A DNA stretch of 64,000 nucleotides from Canna indica (lineage: Eukaryota; Streptophyta; Magnoliopsida; Zingiberales; Cannaceae), in assembly GCA_034359265.1 (NCBI GenBank), contig CP136896.1, forward strand, positions 63,871,501 to 63,935,500, given 5' to 3'. The notes beneath the pieces are model-generated. The model ran no database searches and had not been told where the DNA came from. It saw only the letters and a list, made by a program, of their open reading frames with translations. This document shows positions 49,100-62,400 of the stretch, piece after piece. How positions within the stretch are numbered: position 1 is the stretch's first letter; each line of letters opens with the position of its first letter. A program made the position numbers and the translations under genes.

Positions 49100-49330
49100 A
49101 TAAGGTTTGATGGGTGTGCTACCATTAACTCCAACTTAAGCATTAGGCGAGTGATCGATTAAGGCTTATGAAGTTGATAGGTGGTCATTAATGCTATGTG
49201 TGTTTGGTTTGGTGCTACGTGTTAGTTCAACTTGGCTCTTGATAGTGAGGTCAAGACTCAAATGGTACGATAAACTTCCACTTAAGCATTTAAATTAGAT
49301 CGATGGTGGGCCTATGTGAAGTTAATGGGC

Positions 49331-51589
49331 TAGTTATTCCATCGAGCGAGTCGTAACATAAGCTCCATATTAAAACATGTTGGTTTCAAAATTATAGGCA
49401 TTTCAAGAATTATCAAAATAAAGGTAATAATGAATAAGTTTAGTATTTGGAACAAAATATTTTTTATACAAATTATTAACACCTACCCCACCATGGGTCT
49501 TAGCTATGTCCGAATTAATCAAATGCATGCCTTAATGGTCATTATTTTTTTGCCCATAGATATATATATATCTAGGAAAGACTTTAGACATGTTTAGAAT
49601 ATTTTTGTGTCCAATCAAGGTAGAATACTATAGAAAAATCATTTTTTAGTGATTGCAAAGTTTTATTATTAGCCCTGCAAGCAATCAAGATGTCAATGGT
49701 AAACATAAGATCATTAATTTCAAGAAATCTTTTCGCTTAAAGGAAGTGAATTATTTTCTTTGAACCAATTCATAAGCCTTTCTAAGTCTACTTTGATTAA
49801 ATTGTAAGGGCTTTTACCCTTTGAATCATAAATAGATTGAGTCATTTAATTATTGGGTAATCAGAATATTATTATTAATGCTATTTCATTTCACAAAGAG
49901 CAGATTATTTAAACGAGATAAACGAAGGCATAAACAATTTAAGCCTATTAGCAAAAAGTTTTTGCAAAAATCTTTTACAAATTTAGGATTCTTACGTTTT
50001 GGAATGGAGGGCATTCTAGGAAAACCAGAGGTATCATAAAAAAACACGGAGACACTTTGTAAAATTCTTTAAAATAACATGCCAATAATATTTATAGAAT
50101 TCTACGTTATAATCATCCATACATAGACTTTTACGGTTGGTCATTGATTTAACAATATTTCAAATTTCAATGACAACGAAAGCAATTAACATACTACAAA
50201 AATAGAATAAGTGGAATAGTACAATGAAAATAAGTTATATTAGAATATCTCTCATTAATTCATTTTGTTTTTGATGTTAATTCTTGTCTAGACTCAACTC
50301 AAGTCTAACACATGGGAGGTGCTTAGTATGAGACAATCCATCCAGATTGCTGACAATCTTATCTTTAAATTATTTGGACCCTACACATTACCTTGTTTAT
50401 TGTCTCACTTGTGCAGGTATGCGGATTATATTGGTAATCCAGATTGTTTAATGGGAGGGTGTCTATGTGGATTACCTCTGAAGTAGTAATCTTGAATTAT
50501 TTTTAGGACAAAATTGTTCTTCTTAAACCCTAGCTTCTTTGCCGCCTCCTTTCCAAAAAGAAGACGTTCGTCTTCCACGACTTCTCCCATGTAAAATTAT
50601 ATTATATTATATTATATTATTATTATATTATTATAATATTATTATATTATTATAATATTATTATATTATTATAATATTATTATATTATATTATATAAAAT
50701 ATATTATATAATATGATTAGTTATAATATTATAATATATTTGTGAAAAGGGTATTTTTGATAATTAAATATCATTACTTAATAATGTATTTATTATATCA
50801 AATATGTCTACGTGAATCTCAATAATTTTATCATAATATTATTTGTACATACCAAACACTATATTCTACATTATTGACAATTTTTTTAATGATAATTTAT
50901 CTAAAAGATAATCTAAAAGGTAATACACCAAACATCACCATAGCTTAATAGCAACCTAGCCTAGCTTAGTAGCAACACCTCTATCCTATCACTGGATAGT
51001 CTTTAATTTCTTACAAAGTATCCATCATCATATATGGCTCGTCAACTTCATAGATCTAATTATTTATCTAATTAAAGTACTTAAAATTGAAGTTGATAAT
51101 AGCACATCTATCGAGCGCTAATAATCAATATAATATTCAATATATTTTTAAGATGAGACTAAATCAGAATATTATAAGAGAGAACAACCAACCTTCTTGC
51201 TTTACAAGCTGCGCTTTACTGGACGATAATTGATGCTTAAAGAAATAAGAGAGAACGACCAACATTCTAGCTTTACAAGTTGAGCTTTATTGGATGATAA
51301 TTAATCCATCCACTGTAGAGATCACAATTTTGAAGAAGAGAAAAAAATCTTATCAATATTTGACTACTGTAGCTATTTTTATTTTTCTCCTTTTTGTTTT
51401 ACTTATTTTTTTTGTGCTTTGTTTTTTATTCTCTCTGTTACCATTTCTTAACATTTATTTTATTTAACTGATTTCTTTCATGTTTCATTCCATGACTTTT
51501 GAAATGAATATAAAATTTTAGAAAAGTATTTGCATTTTAAATATATTTTCATTCAAATTTTGAATATTGTCTTCCAACAGGAAGGATCG
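49331..51589. other. AT-rich intergenic with repeat fragments
   Basis: No gene. It holds pieces of the inverted-repeat family near 50270 and 51060-51175 and an ATTAT-type low-complexity tract. Confidence 0.4.
50597..50720. repeat. (ATTAT)n/(ATAAT)n low-complexity tract
   Basis: Irregular runs of ATTATATTAT and TATTATAATA units. Confidence 0.8.
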
Positions 51590-51779
51590 GAAACAAATTA
51601 AAATTTGGAATTTTATCTAAAAGGTTTAATGAAGATATATTTAAAAACCAGGAGACTAAATAATGAAAGTGGTTATTTCTTTTTGAAACAAATTAAAATT
51701 TGGAATTTTATCTAAAAGGTTTAATGAAAATATATTTAAAAAACAGGAGACTAAATAATGAAAGTGGTTATTTCTTTTC
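51590..51779. repeat. 95-bp tandem duplication
   Basis: Two nearly identical 95-bp copies starting GAAACAAATTAAAATTTGG at 51590 and 51685, differing at only about two sites. Confidence 0.93.
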
Positions 51780-51834
51780 TTGTTTAGGAAAAAATTGGAC
51801 GAAGTAATCCACCAGCGAAATATATTAAAATTTA

Positions 51835-52443
51835 GGATAATTATCTAAATATATTTTGAATTATGTACTTTATCTTATTTATGGTCAATTTCAAAATATT
51901 ATCTAATTTTATCCTAAATTTTTGATATTTGTCTCAATTATATCCTCTCGTCAATAGCACCGTTAAGGCGATGACGTAGCATTTTGACGTGGATTAAAAT
52001 ATTTTTTTAATTTAAAAATATAAAAAAATTATATCAATTTATATTAAATAATATAAAATATTATTTTATATTTTATATTAAAAAATCTCTTCATGTTCAT
52101 CCCCGACATGGCTCGGAGTGATTTTTAATATAAAATATAAAATATTATTTTATATTTTATATTAAAAAATCTCTCTATATTCACTCCGACATGGCTCAGA
52201 GTGATTTTAATATAAAATATAAAATATTATTTTATATAAATTAAAGTGATTTTTTAAATAAAAATATTATTTTAATCCATGTAAGAGTGTCACATCATCG
52301 TCTTAACGGTGCTGTTGACGGATAGTTGACGGGAGGATGTAATTGAGACAAATGTCAAAGTTCGGAATACAATTTGATAATATTTTAGAATTTGTCATAA
52401 ATGAGACAAAGTCCATAGTTTATGATATATTTAGGTAATTACC
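51835..52443. mobile_element. Long-TIR MITE, MULE-like
   Basis: 609 bp with imperfect inverted arms of about 170-190 bp. The left end is GGATAATTATCTAAATATAT and the minus-strand right end GGTAATTACCTAAATATATC. Exact flanking TTAAAATTTA (51825-51834 and 52444-52453) fits a 9-10 bp duplication. The centre holds two tandem copies of an AT-rich unit with CGACATGGCTCGGAGTGATT. There is no ORF. Confidence 0.82.
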
Positions 52444-52612
52444 TTAAAATTTATACAAAGAAGATGACCAAAAAGAGGTGAGAAATATCTTTCATAAACT
52501 CAAATATACTTATTTTTATTATTTTCTTTAAAAAAATGCTAAAGTTATTTATTTAAATAATTACGAAACAAATACTCATTCACACATTTAATTTTCTGGA
52601 ATATAATTTTTA

Positions 52613-53031
52613 GGTTGTATTTCGTATATTGTCTGATAATATTATAATGGTAATCCACATTACTACAAGATAGATTAACACTTTTAATTTATCGATAATA
52701 TAATATTACATCGTTTAGTATATTTGATCAACATAGATGATAATCTAATTTTGTATATTTTACTTCACAAAAAATTATCAAAAAACTCTTGTCAAAATTT
52801 GATGGTGTCTTGCATGGAGAAAAATATATGGAAGAGAAGGACAATGTTGAAATTTAAGATTATCATTGAGTGGTATCCACCTTCCGTGGGGGCTATCCAT
52901 ATTACCACCAAAGTGGTAATGTGGATTATCGAAGCAATCTGAATTATCGATAAAGTGCCCAAATCAAACATGATAATGTATGGGTCATGGGAATTTAAAA
53001 ATCACACTATCGGCAAATACCAAACGCCTCC
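52613..53031. mobile_element. Possible Tourist-like MITE
   Basis: Ends GGTTGTATTTCGTATATTG and (minus strand) GGAGGCGTTTGGTATTTG, flanked by TTA on both sides. The internal segments GGTAATCCACATTAC and GGTAATGTGGATTA are inverted. The TIRs are poorly conserved. Confidence 0.5.
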
Positions 53032-53282
53032 TTAGTTATGCGTTATTTATGGAAAAATAGACTTAAAAATCATAAGATTTGTAGAAATTCTTTGTTCTAC
53101 CCGTGTTTTCAAAATTCACCTATAAATGCACAATTTTTTACATTCGTTTATGTCATCTACCAAATCGTCAAGCGTCGTCAGAAAAAATAAGGAGGAAAAT
53201 CAATCAGTTAATTAAATTAGTCAAACATAGGATGTACCGGTTAATTCATGCTCCTTGTTCAAGGAATATCATCCTTTATAAG

Positions 53283-53783
53283 TAGGAGTGGCAATTTTAT
53301 CCGCATTCGCTAATTAAAAATCGCATCCGCATCGTATCCGATTCATATCCGCAAGTAAAAATGAATATGGATACGAATACAGATTTAGAAAACTTATATC
53401 CACGTGGATACGGTGCGGATACGAATATGACTGTGGATCCCCACCGTATCTGCACCGTATCCCGCACCGCCTATCTGCATCTCTAAATTACTATTTTGCT
53501 CATATAAGTTATTAATATATATAAGAGTTCTATGGTAATTTCATGTCAAGATGAATTTTGAAGTATATTATATATTTATTTTGGATCAATGAATTGATAA
53601 TTTATTGATTTTTTTAATTAAATATATTATTTTAATATATTTTTATTAAATACGGTGCAGATATGAATATTCATATTCACATCCGTAGCGAATACGGTGC
53701 GGATACGAATATGCGGATATGGGGTACAGTGCGGATACGAATAATTCAATATCTGCACCGTATTCGATCCGTTGCCGATCCTA
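53283..53783. mobile_element. hAT-type MITE with GCGGATA motifs, exact 8-bp TSD
   Basis: 501 bp with ends TAGGAGTGGCAA and (minus strand) TAGGATCGGCAA. It is flanked by exact TTTATAAG duplications (53275-53282 and 53784-53791). Both ends are dense in GGATACGAATATGCGGATA-type motifs around an AT-rich core. Confidence 0.88.
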
Positions 53784-54224
53784 TTTATAAGATTGTTGTC
53801 TAGCTATATATGAAGCCAAAATATTGGTCTTATATCTATTTTTCCAACTTACAATTAAGAAGACACGGCATTATTAGAACAATTCATTGAACCAAACCAA
53901 CTAAGCGTTTCTTAAAGTTAAAAGGGCAGCCATCATTGAACATTATTTAGAATATAGCAAGTCAAAATTTCTGGGCCATGCTAAACAAATGGACGTGGTC
54001 AAGGAAATCTTAAAGAAGGGAAAGAAAATCAGGTTCCTACAAACACATAACCTAATGCTACATTAGTGCGTGTTCCAGTGTTAAAGTACGTATCTACGTC
54101 CGCTTAATATTATTCGCATCCACGTCACAGAAATCAATTATTTTTATATAAAAAAGAATATTGATGCGGATATAATGACGAATATAAATGTAAAAAAAAA
54201 ATTATCCGTGCAAATGGAGTATTG

Positions 54225-55960
54225 TGTTGGGTGAAATGGCAACACTAGAGTAGGTAAATAGTATGATAACTAAATCGATTTGTCTAATTTCAATTTTAAT
54301 CATTTTCTTAAACTACCTAGGCAATTTATAATTCGACGACTAAATGCGAAAACAATAAATAATAATGCAATCAATACAAATAATATTTCAATCCTAACAC
54401 AGAGATTTATAGTGGTTCGGTCCCAATACCTACTCCACTACCTAAGCACCCCGCTTAGAATTTCCAAACTTACTTTACTAGATTAAATCATTTTCCTTAC
54501 AAAGAAGACTTTGACCCGAAGAGTCTCACTCTCAATAAACCTAAGATACTTCAACACCTGGAAGTCTTCATCTTCTTACCGAGATCACTCTTCCACCTCA
54601 ACCCTAAGGGATAACTCAACTAATCCTAGTAAACTACGTTTACAACGATGGGTTTAAGCCTTAATACCAAGGCAACCACCAACTCAATCAACCTAGCACT
54701 CTAGGTTTGCACAAGCTCAAATACAATGAATAAACAATAAAATGCAATAACAATTGGAGCAATAAATCAAACAATAAATACTTAGCTCCAAAAGACACTC
54801 CCTAGTCCTCTTGATGCCTTGAGATGATGAATCGATAAATTTTGAAGGCTAAATCAAGGATGTATCTTGGAAACTAGGGTTATCAAAAGGATGGCTCAAG
54901 AAAAGCTTTAGAATGATCAAGAATTGGCTCAATGGAAGCTTGGATCAATTGTTAAGAAAGGTTAATGAAGGATATAGAGGAGTATTTATAACCTCTTAAC
55001 CAAACGGCAGCTCAACGGGCGAAAAACTAGTCATTTTCGTTGTTCGATCGTTTGTCGGTCGATCGATCGCTGGCCTTAATTACTTTGTTCGGTCGACCGA
55101 CGGGTCGACTGAATGAGTCGCGAGTCTGCGATCCGCAATCCGATTGACCGACGCACGCACTGCCAGATATTGGTCTCGATCGGTCGATCGCCCGATCGAC
55201 CGAAGTAGTCACTGCCGCTTTTTAACCATCTTCGGTCGACCGACCGATCAACCGAATTGGCTACTGCCAATTTTCAACACTATTCGGTCGACCGAACCTG
55301 GACTAGGCAGTTTGGTTAGACTTGGTTTGTTCGTTTTCTGGTTCCGTCTTCACTAAGTCTACTTATATAATATTTATTATCTTATATAATAATTACCCCC
55401 CATTTGGATTCAATAAAAATATCTAAAAAATTAAAATCCTTAAGAATCAAAATATAGTTTTTGGGGACTAGTACAAATTTTCGAAAAACAGAACTTTTTT
55501 AATTTTTCGGGTCAAATAAGGGTAGGCTAAAGGCTTCCAAAAAATCCTTAAAAATACCTCGTCATCTAATTTCTACCCAAGGAATAATTACCGTCATTTT
55601 TTATGTCAAAAAAATATCTAGGGCATATAGCCCTCCAAGGAGCTCCCTAGGCTTAGTGAGTTTCAGGACGATTTTCGAGTTTTCATGTTTTGAGGTTTGG
55701 GATAAGTTTTGGGTTCTTTACATCATAAAGATGATTTACAATATAAACTAGACACCCTAAACCTAAACTCTAACTTTCCGAATAATTCGAGCGCGTCGAT
55801 CAACGTCCTTCCGATTTCTCGATTTCTCCAATTTTTTCGATCGTAGACGTCGTGCGCTAATCGATATGGAACCTGAAAGATTTCTCAAAGAAACATTAGT
55901 TCCATGTTTGTTATCATCAAAATCGAGATTAAGACCAAGATTGAAAATCTTAAGCCAACA
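54225..55960 (-). mobile_element. Solo LTR, Ty1/copia (SIRE-like), exact 5-bp TSD
   Basis: 1736 bp with plus-strand ends TGTTGGGTGAAAT and AAGCCAACA, and exact TATTG duplications (54220-54224 and 55961-55965). The minus strand opens TGTTGGCTTAAG, followed by GATTTTGATGATAACAAAC, characteristic of plant copia LTRs. A TATA-like GGTTATAAATACTCC is on the minus strand at about 54979-54994. Upstream of it, at 55040-55300, lie clustered CGGTCGACCGA palindromes. No coding region adjoins. Confidence 0.85.
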
Positions 55961-55965
55961 TATTG

Positions 55966-56075
55966 TTCTCGCTGTTAGGGATTTTTTGTTTCGACCCCTT
56001 CCCTCTTCCCCCAATCTGTAATCTTTCAATTCTCTTGAATAAGATTCCAAGCCTTCTTATCTAAAAAATAAATAA
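55966..56075 (+). mobile_element. LINE/SINE tail fragment
   Basis: The sequence ends CTTGAATAAGATTCCAAGCC, then CTTCTTATCTAAAAAATAAA, resembling the tail of the element at 959-1114 in plus orientation. The 5' side is displaced by the solo LTR. Confidence 0.5.
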
Positions 56076-56209
56076 AAAATTGCACTGCATCACTGAATAT
56101 ATATATATAATTACCCATTTTACCTCACATATATTATAACCTATATATTATTTTACACTACATATATTATAAATACCTCATTGAATTTTTGTTAAATATA
56201 TTAATTTCT

Positions 56210-56370
56210 TATTATTTATTAAAATGCGATGCAGATATTCGTATGTGGATGCGGTGCAGATATGAATATTCGCAATGGATTTTGTACGGATGCAGATGTG
56301 CGGATGCGAAATGTGATGTGGATGTGGATAATATGATATCTGCATCATATTCGATCCGTTGTCATCCCTA
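56210..56370. mobile_element. Partial hAT-type MITE (GCGGATA family)
   Basis: It matches the right half of the 53283-53783 element in motif content and in its end (minus strand TAGGGATGACAACGGATCG). The left half is AT-rich and no left terminus was found. Confidence 0.55.
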
Positions 56371-56574
56371 TGTTCGATGCCCCAAAAATTCTGGACCACA
56401 TCAAAACAAGATGAAAAGAAAAATATTCAAGATTCGGATATCGTTTAACAGATTTTAACTTATGTATAAAAAAAATTAGAATAAACATTAGGTGCAAGAG
56501 TTGTGTTTGGAGGGGGGATGAGAGGTGAGGGTTCTGAGCGCTAGAGACGACGAAATCTGGTAGGTTATGGATGT

Positions 56575-59384
56575 GTGGCCTCTGGGAAAAGGCCTCACTC
56601 ATACGAAGCAATTGGCTTCGGAGCAAATGGTTGGTCTTGCGACATAAACCTGGGCGATGCTCCTTCTGTTACGATCTTCCATGACCGCAGCGTGAAGACT
56701 CCGTGTTTTCCATCTGATGGGGAAGAGTGGTCGGAAGTGCGACGTAAAGGCCGACGGCGGTCTCGGAGCATCTCTATCACAAAGGTGATGTCTAGTAGCA
56801 GACTTTATGATCGGAAGAGATCTTACCAATGGGTCTGGAGGCGTAAAGCTACTCAGGGACTGTCTTCTGCGTCTGTCGGCCCTGCCAACCTTTCTATCGA
56901 GTCGGGGGGATTATCTCTGACTTTTCCGAAGGTCCCCTCCGGCTCTAAAGAGGCTCTCTCTGCTACCGCCTCTGACGCGCTTGGTTGTGGTGAGCGTACG
57001 GAGAATCCTTTGGTGGTTAATCTCTCCTTTGCTTCTTTCGTCAGATGTCTTAAATACTTGGATACAAGAGCTTTAATGGCTAAGATCCGCTCGGAGAAGG
57101 CTTGTTCCAATTTTTCATGGGCATGTAAATGTGACGCGATGTCTTCGCTGCTTAAATTTCAGGCACCACGTTAAGAGGTGTCGCATGACGGCTCTGCCCA
57201 GGGGTCGACCTCCGATTTTCACGACCTCGGGGACGATGGATCATGATGATTTTAATTCTCTCCCTCCTTTGAGCACTTGCCTGCTATAAGTTCATGCTCC
57301 CCAAAGTCAACTCGTTCCATCGCTTCCTGCTTGCCGCTTCTTCTGCCTAAGCCTCCTTCAACTGAAGTCATGGAACTAGTCGGCCTCTCCGCATCCAGTG
57401 CTACCTCTGAATCTCGTCTTCCACAAGAGAAGGTATCAACCTACTCCGCAACCAGGGACTGAAGATCTCCCCCCACTGGGTCCTGTTGCACTGGCGAGCA
57501 ACTCTTAAGGTTCATATGTGCGTGCTTCCTCGGCTATGAAGCGGACCCCATTTTATGGAAAATCAAGGCCATGAACAATAGCACGATGCTTCTCCTCTGC
57601 CCCTCGCCGGAGGCGAAGACCCTCCTCTTGGGTTGGAGGGTGATGAAAGTGTTGTCGGGCTACGTGGAATTCGATGAATGGAACTTCTCGGTTGGCTGGG
57701 TTTCGGCTCTGTTGCACCTTGTCATCGGCCTGGGGATGCGAGGAATCCCTCTGGAGCACTGCAACGACTATGATATTCAAGCCATCGTGAGCCTGTTTGG
57801 GTCGCTCACTGACGTCAATCGTACCAGCGTGAATTGGAGCGATCTACAAAAATGTCGTGTGGAGATCGCATGTACTGCGGTGGAGAATGCCCCTCACTTC
57901 ATGGAGGTGCACATTGAAGGCACCTCCTTCACTGTGCAATTTAATATCCTTTGGAGCCGTTGGGTGGGCTCAATGGTAGCAAGGGTCTCGGTGATGGAGG
58001 GATCTTGGGTGGGTTTGATGACCTGTCACGCCACTCCTCCGAGTGGCCCTTCGGTGGCGGCAACTCTCAACCTTCGTCTCCAGCTGGAGCAATTGGAAGA
58101 GGAGGAGCAAGTTCTTCTCCTCCTTCGGCTGCTACTACATCGCACGGATTAGGTAGTACCGGTGGCAACGGTGGCTCCTCCAACTCTCCTGCAAACTATC
58201 CAACGAACTTTGGCTTCTCCGGCACCGGTGTAACTAAGCTGGGAGCGGGAGGTCCTTGCATGGTGGATGGCCAGCTGAGGTCCAACGGTCAAAATTTCTC
58301 GTTGAGCAGGGGTTTTCAAAATTTGGGGGCGACCCTCTTGATTGATTCGAATGTCCCTTTGGTGATGACAGATGTCACCCCTCAATTTAATGCTGGCAGA
58401 AGTCATTTTCCTCTTCGATGTGGGCGGCTCATTGGCCATTGGCGGCAGGGAATACTATCCTCGGGGAGGGCCCATGCAAACCAAAAACCAATGTGTTCTT
58501 TCCTACGTGGTGGTGGATGCCCATGGCCATATATGGGGCCTAGGTATGGGGCGGCCTGAACTTCTGGGCTCGACCTTGGGCCTAGCAAGCTTCACACCCT
58601 CTGCATACTCAGTGGTGGTGAACTCAAGTCTCGCCCGATTAGCTTCGGTGAGGGCTCAACCATGTGTGGGGTCGGTTGCGACTTGGCCATGTCGTGTCTC
58701 GTACGCTATCTAGAACAGTGTTAGCTCTGTGGGGTCCTAGGTGGGGACCACTTCTCCTATTTTGATCACTGAGTCGCTGCTCTTGTGGTGTGCCTATCTT
58801 CCTTGACAATCTCGAGTGGAACTGCTATCCGCCCCTTCCTCCTTCTGCTTCGGCTTTCCCCATGGGCGTCGAACTGTAGTCTCCTCTTATTTGGTGGAGC
58901 TTCACCCATAGTTCACAATGGGAACTAGGTAACATCTACACAAGCCTCTCCCTCTCCTTTTTATGTTAGCTTCTGTACGGGTGCTTTGGGTCAGGCTTCG
59001 TTCATTGGTCAGTCATCGGCGACTCTGACGGAGGCGACCTTTGAGGAGGAGACTAAACATGATAGATCCGATTTGGGTATTGGGAAGGGACCGAGGCGGA
59101 GCATGAGATTAATGAAACAATCAAATGGTGGCGCCTCTATTTTGGACAGAGCGGTGATGCACAAGAAACACCTTGCGCCTGGCTTTCACTCGGGCAGTGA
59201 ATCGATAGGGAAATCTAGACCGAAAGCTCAAGGCATGAGATCCAAGAATCCGCTGTTATCAAATCTGGAAACAGAGGACCTGAAGGGGCGTTTAAATGCT
59301 CTCGGCTTCATTGATGTGGATGATCAAGCATGTGGTGCTATATTGGCCATGGAGGATGAGAGAACCATCCGAGGAGGGGGTTGA
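56575..59384 (+). pseudogene. LINE ORF1 (nucleic-acid-binding), frameshifted
   Basis: Fragments run 56575-57174, about 57140-57470, 57571-58152 and 58986-59384. The second fragment includes an out-of-frame CCHC knuckle CLRCLNFRHHVKRC near 57139-57182. The 57571-58152 part, with GYVEFDEWNFS, MRGIPLEHCN and DLQKCRVEIACTA, resembles the RNA-chaperone/DUF4283-like region of plant LINE ORF1. The terminal part has QGMRSKNPLLSNLE, in the position of ORF1 C-terminal linkers. Several indels separate the pieces. Confidence 0.7.
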
Positions 59385-59445
59385 TCATTTTGTGAAATAT
59401 GATGTATCTTTTGGGTGTTATTTGGGGTAGTAAGCTGTTTGTTTC

Positions 59446-62400
59446 ATGAATTGTGTTTCATTTTGGAATGTTAGAGGACTTTGTAGGTCCTCCAAAAACT
59501 CTATGCTCAAACTTTTTATTTGCACTTCAAAGTCTAGCATCTTGTGCATTCAAGAGACTAAAATTGCTAATTTTGATAACTATTGGATGAAGAAAGTCTC
59601 GGGTAGTTCTGGTTTTGATTTCTCATTTTGCAACTCATCTGGTTTGTCGGGTGGCCTACTTATTGTTTTGAAGAAAGATATTTGGGAAGGAGTGTATTCG
59701 TCAAAAGGAGAATTCCATATTTGTTGTACCCTAGTACATAAACCATCAAATAAAACTCTGAAGATCTTTAACTTGTATGGTCCACCTGAAAGAGGGGACA
59801 AAAGCGGATTCTTTTTTGAGCTGGAAAGAATCTTGTTTTCTTCCGACATTCCTACGATGGTTGGGGGGACTTCAATGTGACTAGGGGTGATACTGAAAGA
59901 CTTAACTACAGGAAGGTGATCAGTCTGTAAGAAGGTGATTATGGGCACATGGAGTGATCAGTCTGTTAATTTCTCTGATAATTTGTCTAGATGGATTGAT
60001 AGATGCTGAAAGTTGCGCCGTGTATTACGAGAATGGAGTAGAAACTTGGTAGACACAAGGAGGGCTCACATTATTGAACTTGAGAATGAGCTCGAAACTC
60101 GAAACTGAAATCAAAAGAGAAGAAAAAGATGCCGATAAAGGAAACAAAATTAAAACAATTAAAGAGAATCTGGATTCTTGTTATGAAGCAGAAAACACTT
60201 ATTGGAAGTAGCAGGCAAAGGTAAAATGGTTAAAGGACGGTGATAGAAACACTAGGTTCTTCCACCAAACAGCAAACGGGAGAAAATAAAAAAAATTGGA
60301 TTTCTTTATTGTATCGAATGGAAGAACTAGAAATGATCCAAGGGATATCGCAGATGCTTTTTTTTTACTTCTTCAGGCTCTCGATCGGAAGCACTAGTGA
60401 CCAGTTGCTAAATCCAAACTGGGATGAGCTTTTCTCCGACGACTTTGTTGAACAAGAGGACCTGATCAGGTCGTGTACAAATGAGGAAATCTTGGAGGCT
60501 CTCAAATCCTTGGGGAAGGATAAAGCGCCTGGGCCTGATGGGCTTACTGCTAAGTTTTACCTTAAGTTCTGGGACATTATCGAGGACAACATGAGACTGG
60601 TCTTGTCTGACTTTTGTGAAGAAAGATGTGATCTTGCAAGAGCTAACAAGTCCTTCATTATTCCTATCCCTAAAGTTGAAGGAGCTAACAAGATGGGTGA
60701 ATTTAGGCCGATCAGCCTCACTACAAGTATTGTAAAGATTTTCTCCAAGCTGCTGGCTTCCAAGCTTAAATCACTTTTGGAGATTATGATTGAGGATACT
60801 CAGTGCGCCTTCCTCCCAGGAAGGTCCACTCTAGATAGTTTTATGGCTGCTTCGGAAACGATACACTTTTGCAAGAAGAACAAGTTGGACACTATTATGC
60901 TAAAACTGGACTTATCCAATGCCTTTGATAGTGTGGACTGGGACTTCTTGCTCAAGCTTCTTAGGCATAGAGGGTTCCCAGAAAAGTGGGTCGGCTGGAT
61001 CTCCATCTTACTTAAGATGGGGGAATCTTCAGTTCTATTGAATGGCGAGCAAGGAAAATGGATCAAGCACAAGAAGGGTCTGCGTCAAGGAGATCCCCTC
61101 TCTCCATATCTCTTCCTGTTGATCGCGGATGTATTTGCAAGAATGCTGAAGAGGGCTGCTCGGATGCACTTGATCAAGGGGGTGAGTATGGGGGGCGAGT
61201 TTAACATTTCAAACCTTCAATTTGCTGACGACTTTGTGGTCTTTACGAAGGGCGATAGGGATGACCTCATTAATCTTAAAATCCTCCTATACGGGTATGA
61301 GGTAATGACGGGACTTAAAGCTAACATCTCTAAAACTGAGGCCCTCCACGTGCTTGGTAACGACGATAAAAGCGCGAAAGCGGCTGGGATACTAGGGTGC
61401 AACAAATCCAATTTCCCAATCAAATATCTCGGTCTCCCTCTGAGAGATGTTAAAATCCTAAAAGAGGATTGGAACTGCATTATTGAAAAGGTCGACAGAA
61501 GGCTTGCCGCTTGGAGAGGTAGATTCCTTTCGAGAGGAGGACGTCTGATTTTAATTAACAGCATGTTGAGCTCCTTACCTCGTTACTTTCTTTCCATCTT
61601 CAAAGCTCCTAAATGGGTTATCAAAGCTATCGACAAAAGGAGGAGATTCTTCTTCTGGAAGGGGGGGGGGGGGTGACTGATGGGCGCAGTGTGGGTCTTC
61701 TTAATTGGGATGATGTTGCAAGACCTAAGGAGTATGGTGGGTTAGGGATCATAAACCTTGAAAAGCATAACTTGGCTAGGCTTGGAAAATGGTGGTGGGC
61801 CCTTGCTACGGACAAGAAGATGGTCTGGGTTGAGATTGTTAAGATGAACTACTTCCAACGGAGGAAATGGTATGATGATAACAATGCAAATAATTGGTCT
61901 CGGGATAGTATCCTAAAGGGTAAGGATATGTTCGCGCTTGGCTCTTAAAAGGTTATTGGTAACGGAGCTTCTACCAGTTTTTGGAAAGAGAGGTGCTGCA
62001 GGAATTCGATGTTTGCTTCTGAATTACCTGATTTGTTTAAAGCTCATAGACGGAGGAACGTAAATGTGGACCAATGCATTAATCATGCTTCGGGTGTTTG
62101 GGATTTTATTTGGGAGGAGGAAGTTGGTCCAGGGAGGGTGAATAAACTATTGGACTTTATTGGGCCCCCGATGCTGATTAACGAGCAGGACTCCTACTTT
62201 TGGAGATGGGTTCCGGGCGGTATCTTCTCGACCTCTTCAATGTACAAAACTTATATGGACTCGGGGGTCAAGTGGCCGATAGCAAAATATATATGGAAGT
62301 GCAAACTCCCTTTGAAGTTTAAGATCCACACATGGCTCACTCTCGAAAAGAGACTTCCAACGAAGGTTAGACTCATCAGACACGGTTCCATTTTAAATAA

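Noticed and set aside
55722..55723. Alternative LTR boundary ending GGGTTCTTTACA
   Set aside because: The flanks showed no target duplication (TATTG versus TCATA). Extending to 55960 gave exact TATTG on both sides.
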